DNA of 64,000 bases from Daphnia carinata (lineage: Eukaryota > Arthropoda > Branchiopoda > Diplostraca > Daphniidae), in NCBI RefSeq assembly GCF_022539665.2, contig NC_081335.1:5456001-5520000 (forward strand), in the 5' to 3' direction. Every line of letters starts with the position of its first letter. Position 1 is the stretch's first letter. The translations under genes were made by a program, and so were the position numbers. Below, piece by piece: positions 39,310 to 51,429 of the stretch. The notes beneath the pieces were generated by a model. The model had not been told where the DNA came from. It worked only from the letters and a program-made list of their open reading frames with translations, and ran no database searches.

Positions 39310-41604
39310 ATGAATGAAGGAACAAAACTTTCACTCGTGCTACGGATAGCGGTGGCATCGGCATTTACCTATGTTGCAGTGAAATGGATGGTAGATCAAT
39401 TAGATCCCACAAAGGAAAAAAAAAATAAGGCCAAACAACAAGCTCAAGCCCTCATGACTAAATTGCGAATAAAAACCAATTTACAGGTATTCAAACTAGA
39501 AATGGCTCAACATTGTCCTATTTTGACATGGTGACATTTTGGCATGTCTTTGTAAGTGTAGTGGATTTTCTGAATCTGTGAGCAAACAATCTTGTAAACT
39601 AAACTTGTCCTGTTAATCAATTGTTGCAAAAGATCAAGTAGCTTTTACTCCAACCTAAGGTGCTAAATTTTTTTAAACAAGGTTCTTTGGAGTGTCGCTA
39701 ATAGTGTAGTGGTATAATGATGTTTTAGATGTGTTAAGTTTTTTTTGCAAATCAGCTGGTCAGCAGCCAACATTTTGGTATAATTTTTAAATTTGAAAGT
39801 GTTTTTTCCACCAATATTGGAATCTAACTACGCAGAGGCAAAAGTTTTTTAATAGTCACTTAGTTTTCTATATTTATAAAATTATTTCCCCTTTTTAATC
39901 TAATGTCAAGCAAAATAAGATAATGACAAAGCAGGCAAAAAGTGATTTTGAATATTTGTAGTTGACAGAGTATGAACTTGCAATTGCAAGTAATTTAGTG
40001 GACCCCGAAAGCATTCCTGTATCCTGGAATGACATTGCTGGTCTGGATAGTGTGGTACAGGAGCTGCATGACACTCTTGTCTTACCTATCAAAAGTCAAA
40101 AACCGTTTCCAAGCCAGTTGCTGCAGCCTCCAAAAGGTTGTTAGATCTTGTGAAGATTTTTTTTAGTAATTGGTTCTTCTATATAATTTGATAAAAATTA
40201 TATATAGGTATGCTCTTGCATGGACCTCCAGGGTGTGGAAAAACTATGGTATCTATTTTCTAACATAAAGAGATCTAGTTCCTCTTTATATATTTTGTTT
40301 GTTCCCTATTCCAGGTGGCCAAAGCCACTGCAAAGGAAGCTGGAATGAGATTTATAAACTTGGATGCTTCAGTACTAACTGACAAGGTAAAAAAAAGTTT
40401 GACATAGCAAAATGATACTACTTTTTAAAAAATCGCAAAATTTTTCAAATTGCAAGTGGTATGGTGAGAGCCAAAAACTAGCAACAGCGGTTTTTTCGTT
40501 GGCTGTAAAAATTCAGCCGTGCATTATATTTATCGACGAAATTGACTCTCTCCTTCGTTCCAGGTAATTGAATCAAGTTTTTGTTCTAAAAATGGTGATG
40601 AGCTTTTTTCTTTGTTCAAGAGATTCAAACGACCATGAAGCGACCGCTATGGTGAAGGCCCTTTTCATGTCGCACTGGGTATAGTAGTTGTCATAAGCAT
40701 TCTCTGGCTTGCTATAATTCTGTCGTAGCTGTTGTTCTTGGGTATGCAATCGGCAACGACCAACACTTGATTTTTCATTGGATATCGCAAAGAATGTGTC
40801 AGAATTCTATAATAAGGAAAAATGTTGGCACATCCTTTACGGTAATTAAGAAAGAGCGACTTCTAGGGTACACCCCAGATAAAGCGCTTCTGGCCAATCG
40901 TAATGGATAAAACACCGATTGTGTGTGCCCGACAGAGAATTTGTTCATTAACATTGTTTTCGTTTTCGTACGCAGGATGGTCTAACAACAGACAATACCA
41001 AAAATAACGTCGGTTAGTAGAATGTTCTAGGATTTTAATAAACTAATGAATAATAGAATAATTGATTTTCTGTTGTCCTCACGAAAGTTGTTTTAGGCGC
41101 AACCAATCGACCACAGGACGTGGATAAGGCCATTTTACGTCGAATGCCTGCATCTTTCTACATCGGACTTCCAGTATACCATGACAAGATTTGTAGAAAA
41201 CACGTATTAATTTTTTTTTAAATGTAAATCTATTTGGATCTTAACTGTGTAGGGTACAGAACAGCGTCGGCAGATTGCGCAAACAATCTTAAAAAACGAA
41301 CGCTTAGCTACAGGTACAAAAAAAAGTCACCAGTTTTTTTGTGAGAATTCAGTTAATTCTGTTATTAGATGTCGATCTGGAACAGCTGGCAACGTTAACT
41401 GAAGGTTTTTCGGGCTCGGACATCAGAGAAGTTTGTCGAGCGGCGGCTGTTTATGGAATGCGTGACAGTTTGAAAAATGCGACCAACGATACCCTCGTAG
41501 AAGAATGTATCACCATGGGAAACTTCTTGCAGGCGCTTGGGAAATTGCGTGAGTCAAAATTACATTGTGGGACATTGCCGTTATCTCGCGTCGATTTAGA
41601 TTAA
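39310..41604 (+). CDS. ATAD1: ATAD1/Msp1 AAA+ ATPase, copy 1, intact
   Basis: Outer mitochondrial and peroxisomal membrane AAA+ ATPase that extracts mislocalised tail-anchored proteins. Exons: 39310-39486, 39962-40136, 40208-40248, 40315-40386, 40457-40563, 40621-40678, 40976-41012, 41097-41173, 41253-41313 and 41369-41604. All introns are GT-AG and phases agree, giving 346 residues (human 361). An N-terminal membrane segment (about 9-26) is followed by VDQLDPT. Walker A GPPGCGKT is at 123-130, the pore-loop WYGESQKLA at 156-164, Walker [10 protein letters not shown] from 178, and GATNRPQD with arginine fingers (RRMP) from 223. [15 protein letters not shown] lies in the C-terminal helical part. 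The last 27 residues align in length with human, ending in VDLD. It converges on DLG5 with about 300 bp between stop codons. Confidence 0.93.
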
Positions 41605-41906
41605 GTGTCTAGGAGCAACGAAAAATAAACTTCGTTCCGGTACAAAATTTTAGCGAATTTTTTTTGTGTACTAGATTGATGAATGCAGTATTGCTTGAAT
41701 GTATTGTCCAATATATAATCGACACAATGTACATGCGCTTGGTGAATCTAACTCAAATGCGAAAAAGTCGGTAAATAATTCACACAATAAAAATGGCTTT
41801 AAAAGTACAAAGAAAGAAGGTCAACCCGCAAGAGGCATAACAACGTTAAAAATCGGTAAGTAACCGAGAAAGCTGCCCATCACAAATTGAAATGCTGTAC
41901 AGTAAT

Positions 41907-44900
41907 TCACCAGATTGAACCACGAGGCACCCACAGAATTTTTGTTTGTTCCTAAAATAATAATTAAAAAAAAACGCATTTAACGCAAACTAGAGAGGAA
42001 ATGAAATGCTAATTGGGACGAATACTAACCTGTTCGACTACTGCAGATACTTGCGTACATAAACACGCCAAATTGCCACCTGCTGGTATTACGGCTGTAG
42101 AACAAAGAACAATGCACAAAAAGGTTAGTCGAAGCACTATTAAAATACAAGACGTCTCCATGGCAACTTGGAAGTCAATGGGCAAAATAAAAAACAGTGA
42201 ATTACCTGATATGAGATGACGATGCTCAGCTTCCACTTTGATGACATGCTCATACATTTCTTTAGCTGCTTTAGCTGCCGTTTTGTCGGATGGCACGCGA
42301 GTGTCTTTGACCTCACGGACATGTTTAACTGACTTGAACTTCAAAAGAATAATAATCGGGAAACAATGTCGGTTATGCAATCGCGACACGGCATTTAAAG
42401 AAACGTCCAATACGCCATGCAAGTTCTTTTCGCCAACACTTTGAACTGCAGATACGGTAATGCATTCATAATGCGTTCCTTTTCGTCGATACTCAATAAA
42501 ATTATTTTCATCCAGGTTTTTCTCCATGTACGATTCAGGGTAAGGCATTAGCTCTGGCATTACGCGAACGAATTTTCGCGGAAATTCTTGGACGAGTTTG
42601 TCAACTACATAGTCCGAGAGTGGCCCTACTATTATAACGGGGCGTATTTCTTTGCAATCATATCTTTCAACTTGAGCATATGAAACAGGACGCGGAGGAA
42701 CGGTTTCCTATTTGTTTAAATAATTGCAATCAACTCATATGTATAGCAGATATGGCAGTACTATTTTCTACCTGGACGTAGATAGAAGAGAGGCCTAAAC
42801 CCTCTGAAGATCCAAGCTGTAGGCTTGCGTCGGAAAAACTTGCAATCTCCTTTGAATCTCGGGATGAGCTACGAGTGTGCTTCCTCCTCCTAAAAAAACT
42901 GCGTCGCGCTGACGTTGATGAACGCCGTGATTCGTGATCCAAATCAGCCAAGCTCGATCGCTGTAGAAGTTCTTCTTCAATTTTATACTTTGACGGTATA
43001 ACACCACATCGAATTTTGCGACCTTCATTATCAACTAGCCATGCTCTCCACAATCCTACGGCAACAAAATTGTAAAACCCATATTTTTTCTAGTCATTGA
43101 CAAACAGAAAATGTTCCCAATTTTTGTAGACAAAGAGCAAACATTACCTGGAACACCATTAAACATGGTATTGTCAATATGCAATATATCATCACGGCGG
43201 AAACACAGTTCCATTTGTTCGTGACTATCGAAAGCCATTTTATCAAACTGTGCTCGAACGTAGAAGCTATCGCCAGGCTGTTCAGCGATTTCCCGATAGC
43301 GCTCCATGTCATGTTGAACAACCAGCGTCACCTTTTCCGTGGGTTTCGCTAGCTCGTACGCCGCTTGTTCAGCCGTTGAATCTCGTAGGTTAACGCTGTT
43401 GAACTCAAGAATCCGGTCACCACAACGCAAACCAGCCTACAAAAAAAGGTAGTTGATGACATTTTAACTTTTTTTTTAGCTTTTGTAATCCACGACAGTA
43501 AAAGGTTTGAATAAAACTTTGTTTATCCAAGGGAGATTTTTTATAATGCATGTGCCAAACGAAGCATACCTTAAAAGCTGGTGAATCATTTTGGACGGCA
43601 TGGATGAAAATTCCCACAGCGTTCCCACCAACCAAGCTGATCCCAAGACTGTGCTTTTTTCATCTCAAGATGAACAAGGCGCGGTTCCCTGTCACGATCC
43701 CGACAGTTACCGCCATTTTCGTCAACTACAGTAGCCGGAATGATTACTGAGGTTGGCCTTTTTAAAGTGGCTAGAGCATGGTGACGTGTAAGGGTGCCGT
43801 GAATGGAAGGAGGTCGAACAATTGAAGAGCGAGATTCACTTCCACGATCGATCAACCTTTGAAACAAATCAACATAAAAAAAAAATTAATCATGTGAACA
43901 AAATACGAAAGGCAAAAACTAATTTGGCTGTAACTTTTAGATTGCGCAATATTTTAACTGGTATTCAATGGTACGGATATTCAAAGACGTGACACGGAAA
44001 AGAATACTTTACAGTACATTACTGGAACATCAGAAAACAAATTGTCTTTTCCCATGTCAAAATAGAGGCAAATCCATCCATACACTCAATGGATGGTAGG
44101 CGTGGACATAAGCACTACAAACACTTCAGCCAAGGCTGTATTTTGGAGACCAAACAGACAGTAATAAAACAAAAACGAACAAACATACCGATCGAATTGT
44201 AAGGTGTTCCTTAAAGACGCTGAAACTGGATCAATAACGTCAGCTTTCGAACTGCTTCCATTACCACTGTTGTTGCTGTGATCTCGCGAATGCCGGGGGG
44301 AATTGCATGGTGTAGGTGATCCTGAACGCGATTTGGATCGCTGGTGCGACCCTCCACCATTTCCGTCACATTCGCTGCTCGAACTGGTCATTGATGGCGG
44401 TCCCATTAAGCCCATTCCATTCATTTCTTGCAACTCCTGGTACTTGGTAGGATTGTACTGAACCAGCATCGTTATGGAATCCCCACATTGATGTAGAACA
44501 CAGGCAGCAAGTTGATATGTGGCGCTGCGCATGTTGATGCCACAAACTTCTAGCAGCTGATCGCCAACTTGCAAACCAACTTGTGCTGCCAAACTAGACT
44601 GATGCACAGATGAAACGAAAACTCCACCAGAATTGCGGCAAAATATTTGAATGCCTAATGGTTCCGAAGATTTTTCAATATACACTCTAAAAAATTTAAT
44701 GTAAACATCATGGAATTAGAATACAGTGGCTTAAGTATAAATGAAACAAAAAAATTAGATTTACCTGCGTAGCTCATCCGGTGCCGGCTTAAATTTGTTA
44801 CCGGTACCAGTTGCCCAAGAATATTCCTCGATTGACGACCGGCTACCCACGCCAGTACCTGGTCGACCTGGACTTAGGATTTCGACATGAAAATTAGGCA

Positions 44901-46430
44901 TCGGGCTTCCATGCTCGGAAAGACGTTCGACGCTGCTGGTTGACATTCTTCCAATGCTGTTTCTGCTCGTCACACTTGGATTCGAGGGAATTCGTATTCT
45001 AGCTGGCTCTTTCTTAACTGTGCCAATGCTATCAGAATAAGGAAGCTGTACATATTCTGTATGGCTCCCTCGATTCGATTCATATCCAAACGGTACAGGG
45101 ACAGAGGAATGGTTATGGCTGTGCTTGTGCGTCCTCGAATACGTCGAATCAATCGATGGAGACTGGGTGTGGCTGTACGATTTGTTGGAAAGAAGGCTGT
45201 GTGGTCCTCCCAAAGGAAAATCGTATGGGCTCTCCGTTGGTTGCCGAGGTAGTGGAGGCGGCGAGGAATAACGGGGCGGAGACAAGTTGTGTTGATGGCT
45301 ATGCATATGCCCGACGTGAGGAGACACTTTATATTTTAGAGAAGAATGTAGCGCTGTTGGATAAAGTTGAGACTGTATGCGTAGATGCGTTGGAAGCGTA
45401 GAAGGCAATGCTGCGTGAACATGAACAGGTCCTCCTCCAGACAAGCCACTGGCAACGGTTGTAAGAGTCTGGGCCCCAGACGCCGGGGCTAATTGTCCAT
45501 TCCGACAAACTTCGGTGTCCGCATCGGCTTTGCACGTTGTTCCGCAACCAGCGTTTCCTTTTTTTTTCAAGTATCTACCTAAATCCTCTTTGCCTAAGTT
45601 GCCAGATTGCACGGACAGGTCTATGCTTCCATCAGATGGTGGATCAACAGTTTTCATGCTAGTTCTGTCCCCATACGTCCTGTAGTCACCACTGGGAGCT
45701 GTTTGGCTGTAATAACAACAAATATTATTGTACATGGTTTAATTTCATGCAACAACGAAAAGACGAAAACAAGAAAAGAATAGATAGGTTGAAAAAAGAA
45801 AAGAAAAGAGTACTGATATCAGGAGATCGTCTTGAATTTCTTACCCAGAATCTTTGTCATCATCGGTCGTGTCGTCAACTGCCACCTCATCTTTGGAAGT
45901 TTTGGAAGCATCAATAAACACGGAGAGTGGTAGCCTGGCACGTGGGTATTTATAACTATGAAATAACGTATTAGCTCCTTCTAAATATTCTCCGGAAACG
46001 AAAGGAGATCCAGCGCGACATCGAGGCCATGTGCCGCCACTGTTCATTCTCGTATCATCTCTTTTACATTCAGATTTCGAACTGCCCATAATTCGGTTTC
46101 TTCTACTTAGGGTAACGAGGCCAGAACACATTTCATTTTTTTTCTATAAAAGAAAAACAATATGTATCATTAAAAAAATAATTAATTAAGTAATAAAAAA
46201 TGAATAAATAAAATGTGCAAATGAGAAACGTGGAAGAATTACTTGATGAGTTCCCGAATTAGAAGCAGCATCATTGTTGGTAACGGTGTGAGGGTTGTAA
46301 CGGTCAATTACGTCTTCTAAAATTGCGATCGCAGCCGCCTCGCGGTCAGTCCCGCTCGCAATAGGACTGTTTGAAGTATTGCAGACTGGCCGTTTTCCGT
46401 TATCCGACAATGGCTTCACGTTGCTGGAGC
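41907..46430 (-). pseudogene. DLG5: DLG5 (discs large 5), 3' part, copy 1: frameshifted and 5'-truncated
   Basis: DLG5 is a MAGUK scaffold of epithelial junctions and Hippo signalling. Exons on -: about 46430-46243 (cut), 46143-45845, 45706-44765, 44686-44189, 43856-43570, 43436-43148, 43055-42772, 42707-42206, 42082-42030 and 41951-41907. Content: Ser/Pro/His-rich linker (ARIRIPSNPSVTS), a PDZ (VYIEKSSEPLGIQIF ... VGDQLLEVCGINMRSATYQL), a second PDZ (VGGNAVGIF, CGDRILEFNSVNLRDSTAEQ), SH3 (GDSFYVRAQFD), hook with Ser/Arg-rich insert, and a guanylate kinase-like domain without a P-loop. Ends ILWVPRGSIW. A GT missing at 43651 shifts the frame in the second PDZ relative to copy 2. At about 46430 homology passes into a BEL element, so the N-terminal half is absent. 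Confidence 0.9.
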
Positions 46431-48170
46431 GGATCTCTTCAGTAGGGGTATCGACCCAAAGGACGACAACGAATTGGTCTACTTCCATCGAGGACCTTCG
46501 TTCCTGAACCTAGACCCCTCAGAGTGGTACACTTGGGAAGAGATTACGGAGCCGGAAGAAGGAGACGTAAATGTAATTTGTGTCTTGGCAGTCAAGACGG
46601 AAGCTGAGAATCATGTCATCGATCGATTTGTCGCACATTTTTCCAGTTTGTTGAAACTTCAACGAGTGTTGGCCTGGAGTACAAGATTTGTCAACAATGC
46701 CAGAGCAAAGCTACGTGGAGAAAAACCCATTGTCGGAGAGTTAACGGTAGAAGAAATGGTAACGTCGTTGACAATATGCATCATACGCGCGCAGGAGTTT
46801 GCATTTGCTGAAGAACTCTATGCCCTTCGTAAGAATCTGGAATTGCCCCTCAGATAAAAGCTTCGTACCTTCAAGCCTTTCTTGGATGACGTCGGACAGT
46901 TGCGAATAGGCGGACGTATACTTCAAGCGCCGATCGACTACGCAGCTAAGCACCCCATACTCCTACCAGCGTCTCAACTTTTAACAAAAAGGATAATTTG
47001 GGGCACCATGTTAGACACATGCACCTCAAGGCCGAGAGATTGCTGACTGACCTCCGTTCCCGCTATTAGGTACTTTCTGGACGCCAAGTGGTAAAATCGG
47101 TGATCAACAACTGTTTTCCTTGCAAGCGCGTGTCGGCGAAGCCTAACCCACCGTTGATGGCTTCTCTTCCAGTACATCGTTTAATGCCTCATCTGCCCGC
47201 GTTCACGTACACAGGGATCGACTACTTTGGTCCCTTGACCGTACGAGTTGGTGGAAGGGGAAGAAGACATGAAAAACGTTGGGTCAGTCTATTCACGTGC
47301 TTGACAACCCGAGCAGTTCACCTGGAGGTAGCAAATGGACTTAGTATGGAGGAATTCTTACTCTGTTTCTCTCGTTTTACAAGCCTACGCGGAAAACCGA
47401 AGGTCGTGTACAGCGACATTGGGACAACTTTTGTTGCCGCCGAGCAGGAGTTACGGCAAGCCTTAGAAGAACTCGCCAGTAAACACGAAGAACTTAAGAC
47501 GTTAATGGCTTGCCAACAAATTGAGTAGCATTTGTCTCCACCCCACGGACCCCACTTTTGTGGTGTTCGGGAAAGAATCGTACAATCCTGCAAACGGGCA
47601 ATGAAAACCAGCATCGGTAATTGCCTAGTCACGGACCAATTGCTACGAACCATATTCGCTGAAGTGGCAGCTTTATTAAACGCCCGGCCGTTAACCCATC
47701 TGAGTATGGATCCAGAAGACCCAGATCTCTTAACGCCAAATCACTTTCTATATGGTGGAGCTCGGCCGTATTTGCCCCCACAGTTGGCTGACGTGGAAGA
47801 TATGAACGTAACCAACAAGCAGTTTCTGCAAAGTCAAGCCATCCTTCAACACTTTTGGAACAGATGGCTACGCGAATACGTTCCACACTTAACCGAGAGA
47901 AGAAAATGGCAAGAAAACAGACCTAACGTCACCGTGGGAGATCTAGTACTTGTAATTGAACCAAATACCTTGCGTGGGCAGTAGCCGATGGGAAAAGTGC
48001 TTGAGGTTATTCCCAGCACCACGGATAATGTCGATCGAGTTGTAAAGGTGAAGCTTAGCAACCATCCAAAACCATGTATTCGGCCGGTGGCAAAATTATG
48101 TATCATGGTTGCGGCAAAGGAACAAGAAGTTTACGCAAAAGAAGAGAAAATGGAATCTTCAACAGCGTAA
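46430..48170 (+). pseudogene. BEL/Pao family 2 pol remnant (RNase H end, integrase, C-terminal domain)
   Basis: It begins with ADLFSRGI (the NPADLxSRG edge after RNase H), then DNELVYFHRGPSFL. The frame 46474-46857 covers the linker; a zinc-finger region with HPILLPASQL follows. The frame 47088-47528 carries CFPCKRVSAK, YTGIDYFGPLTV, CLTTRAVHLEVANGLS and VVYSDIGTTFVAA (DDE residues). The frame 47532-47984 has PHFCGVRERIVQSCKRAM and NARPLTHLSMDPEDPDLLTP. A stop splits it at 47526-47528 and another truncates it at 47982-47984. 5' parts (gag, protease, RT) are absent. It interrupts copy 1 of DLG5. Confidence 0.9.
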
Positions 48171-49545
48171 ATGTTTAATTTAAGTATTGTAAAATGTAAA
48201 TACTGTCTGTAATGGAGCTATAATTAATAGCTCCCTCAACACCCACAAATTGTAAATGTAACAAGTGAAATCACCATGGCAACACACAAATGTAAACAAC
48301 GTACGAAAAACGCAACTCAAATTCTGGACTCCTACGTACAACGTAAGACATGGCTGAAAATCCATAGCCATACGAAGCATCCGTCAAAGAAAGACTTAGA
48401 GTGAGTCGGGAGCGGGAGGAAGAATATGCGGCCAACCTCAAGGATACAATTGACAAACATGTGATTGCCAAAAAGGAGGCCATCGACAAACTGTACGCCT
48501 ACCAGCGGGCCATCCTAGACCTCGACAAAGAAATAGAAATACTTTCCGGGGATCTAGTCAACGTTCACGTCCACTTCCGAGCCGAGCGAGAGACCCTGAT
48601 GAGCAAATGCATCGGGTCTCTTTTACGTAAAGCTCGGTATACGGAGGCCGATGCTCCGCCACCCACGCCGGTCGCCACTGCAAGTCAGCCCACGTTTGTC
48701 GTCCCGCTCCATACACCCAACATCCTGTGTATTTTGAAGTCGCACGTATTGGGACCGACCCCCTGCAGAAGGAAGATCACGGAGTGTGAGGAGTTTATGC
48801 TCCTCACAAACCAGGATTGACTCAAACTTCTCTTTGCCCAGCGACGGTGTTTCGGTTGTTTTGTTCCGACCGCCGTCGCCGGGCACAAAAAAATTGCTGA
48901 CTGTACCCATCCCTGATGTTGTACGCTGTGCCACACACAAGATCACCACCAGATCTTGTGTGCCCCGAAGAAAGCGTACAACAATCTTCTCACTCATTAA
49001 GGATGGCCCGTCATTTAGTTGTTGGGAGAAGATTTCACATTCGCGTTGTTTTTTTTTTGTAGTGTGTTGTACGTTCGAAGTTGTCTTTTCTTTTGGTTTG
49101 ATGCACCTGTTGTCACGGTGGGTCCCGCTGTCACCAACGGTGCTGCCCTCGCGGGCAGGGCTGTAGGGGGCACGGACCTACGCAGTTATTGTGTGCCATT
49201 TAGTTTTTTCTTTGTCTTTGATGTTGGAGGGGGGTTGGGTCGCCTTTTGTGCCTACACCCCATTTTTGAGTTGTCCTTTTTTTGCCAGTATTCGTTAAAA
49301 TTCCGACCCAGACAGTCGTCCAGACAAGTTGTCTAGTTTTTGTTTCGTCATTTTTCTTTTTTTCCTCGTGTAAGTTCAGCCTCAGTTTTGTCCCGTCCCT
49401 CAAATCAAGCGTGACGTCTTTGTTTCCTCCAAGCCCTGAAATAAAGCATTTTCCTTTTTTATACATCATCTCGTTCATCTCACTTCCTTCACCCTCATCT
49501 CTCATCTTTCTCTGTTGCCAACTCTCGCACGGAGTCAGTATCAGT
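48110..49545 (+). repeat. BEL/Pao family 2 tandem unit 1: integrase end, LTR-like sequence, gag
   Basis: A unit of about 1.44 kb that repeats directly after itself. It opens with the integrase tail (GTTGCGGCAAAGGAACAAG), passes AT-rich LTR-like sequence, then a gag frame (48401-48820: SREREEEYAANLKDTIDKH ... LLTNQD). In another frame comes a CCHC zinc knuckle (CTLCHTQDHHQILC, about 48926). Its 3' part has the string GTGGGTCCCGCTGTCACC. The gag frame is broken after about 140 codons. Pol is deleted. Confidence 0.75.
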
Positions 49546-51050
49546 TGCGGCAAAAGAATAAGAAGTTTACGCAAAAGAAGAAAAAACGGAATCTTCAACA
49601 GTGGAAACTTTCAACCTTAGTATAGTAAAAATGTAAATATTGCTTGTAATGGAGCTAGAATCAAAAGCTCCCCGCTCAAAACTCAAACTGTAAATGTAAT
49701 AAGTAAGATCATGTAATGTCAACATACAAATGTAAACAACGCAGGAAAATCGCAACTCAAACCTTGGTGGAGGATTCACTAAGCTAAACGCCACCTATAT
49801 TCAAGTTCAAATATAGGGCAAAGTTAGGTCGCTTGCTGTTCAGTACCAAAAAAAACTGGAAACTGCTTATCATACTCTGCTAGCAGACGGCATTCAGTCG
49901 ACCTAACTTCGTCTAGTGAAACGTGCTCCCTGTGAACTCCTAAGTCCAACGTTATTACCATGGCTGAGTATCCACTTCCATCAGCTGCATCCGTAAAAGA
50001 AACACTTAAAGTGAGTAGGGAACGTGAGCAAAAATGTGTTGCCAACATCAAGGAAACAATTGAGGACATCTTAAAGGCAAAAAAGGAAGCCGTTGACAAC
50101 AAACGACTTTGGTCTACTTGTACCAAAGCGCGATCCTTGGTCTCGACAAGGAACACGACAAGCTGCAACAGGACCTTGTAAACGTGCACCGGCCCTTCAA
50201 GACCGAGCGATAGACCCTGATGAGTGGGTACATCGGGTCTCTCCGACGCAAGGATCGAGGGAAGGCGGCCGAAGCTCCGGTACTCCCGTCGGTCACCACC
50301 CCCGACCGTCCCACGTTCATCGTGCCGCTGGGCACCCCAAACATCATGTGCTTCCTAAAGTCCCACGTCTCGGGAGCAACGCCCTGCAAAAAGAAGGTTT
50401 CAGAATGTGATGAGTTTATGCTCCTCACTAACCAAGATCGACTGGAGCTTCTCTTTTCTCAGCGGAGCTTTTTCGGTTGTTTTGTCCCGACCGCCGTCGC
50501 CGGACACACCAGGATTTCTGATTGCCCTCACCACAGAACTTGTACGCTTTGTAACACGCAGGACCATCACCAGGTTCTGTGTGGAACAAAGAAAGCGTAC
50601 AAAGATCTCCCAAGCCATTGAAGTTCCTCGATGTTCATCGCCCCCACGTTTGAAGTTTGCCTTTGTTTTGTTGCACCTGTTGCCATGGTGGGTCCCGCTG
50701 TCACCTACGGTGCTGCCCTCGCGGGCAGGGCTGTAAGAGGCACGGGACCGCAAATGTAGTGACCCTTTCGTTTGTTTTCTTTTGCCCCTTTTTTGGGAAG
50801 GTGAGGAAGTTCACTTTCAGTTTTTGAACCAGACAGTCTTTGTTCAGTTCGTTGTAAGCCAGTATTTAGTTTTTTTTTCAACCGTTGTCTCATTCCCATC
50901 ATCCATTTCGCTTCAACCGAGAAATAATACATCATAGTCTCATCTCACCTAGAGTCATTTTTTCATTCAACTTTCTTTCACCTCATCACTCTTACCACAT
51001 CATCCATCTCATCTCTCTCTGTTACATTCCCAGCACGGGAAATTCGTAAC
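49546..51050 (+). repeat. BEL/Pao family 2 tandem unit 2
   Basis: Begins GTTGCGGCAAAAGAATAAG, matching the start of unit 1. Gag starts at 49960 (MAEYPLPSAASVKETLK) and continues after a frameshift at 50220-50621, which includes an intact CCHC knuckle CTLCNTQDHHQVLC (Cys-X2-Cys-X4-His-X4-Cys). Identity to unit 1 is moderate, so the tandem arrangement is old. It ends near 51050, where family 1 BEL sequence follows. Confidence 0.75.
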
Positions 51051-51054
51051 AGAC

Positions 51055-51420
51055 GACACGATAAACACGAGGCCCCTAACGTATGTCTCGGGGTACAGGC
51101 AGAATCAGAGAAACCCGGTAGACGATGAGGAGAGAGAATACTCGGACAGAGTACCATTAATCAAGAGAGAAAAGATAAGAAGGAACTTGCCATCATCCTG
51201 GTGGGAAGGCTTCTATAAGGAATAAGTGGCAGACCTCGAGAGATTTCACTGCCCAACACAGCAGGACCAAACAGATCGAGGTCGGACAGGTAGTTCTGAT
51301 ACACGATGAGCATTCTAAAAGAACGAAGTGGAAGATCGGGAGAGTGGCCAAATTCTTCCCAAGCTCATAAACAAGTACAGGAGATTGGCAGTATTAGTTG
51401 CCGATTAAATAAAAAGATTG
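51055..51420 (+). pseudogene. BEL/Pao family 1 C-terminal domain fragment
   Basis: Reads DTINTRPLTYVSGYRQNQRN, then EYSDRVPLIKREKIRRNL and WWEGFYKE, followed by a stop and frameshifts. It corresponds to the C-terminal domain of the 29789-30457 frame, with which it shares order and much of the sequence. Confidence 0.85.
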
Positions 51421-51429
51421 CTTTCTTAG

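Larger units (their letters stand above)
39186..46430. repeat. segmental duplication, copy 1 (ATAD1 + 3' DLG5)
   Basis: Matches 53423-64000. Shared order: promoter sequence (from GTCTTCAAATAG), ATAD1 on +, then DLG5 exons on -. The offset is 16918 at the ATAD1 start, 17863 at the DLG5 C-terminus and 17865 in the long DLG5 exon; the changes are explained by MITE insertions in copy 2 and a 2-bp deletion in copy 1. Identity is visibly lower across ATAD1 than across DLG5. The LINE upstream also occurs in both copies. Confidence 0.95.

Noticed and set aside
40680-40975. A possible extra ATAD1 exon in the 297-bp intron (an open frame of 61 codons occurs in copy 2)
   Set aside because: The flanking exons join in phase and match the family without it, and copy 1 does not keep the frame.
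42013-42444. Plus-strand open frames over DLG5, repeated at 59876-60307
   Set aside because: They are antisense shadows of the DLG5 guanylate kinase exons; their conservation follows from the duplication.
42009-42560. DLG5 guanylate kinase-like domain as an active kinase
   Set aside because: The P-loop position reads GPLSDYVVDK and lacks the Gly-rich Lys-Ser/Thr motif, as known for MAGUK pseudokinases.
45061-45401. Plus-strand frames opposite the long DLG5 linker exon
   Set aside because: Antisense shadows of a Ser/His/Pro-rich coding exon; no domain or splice context.
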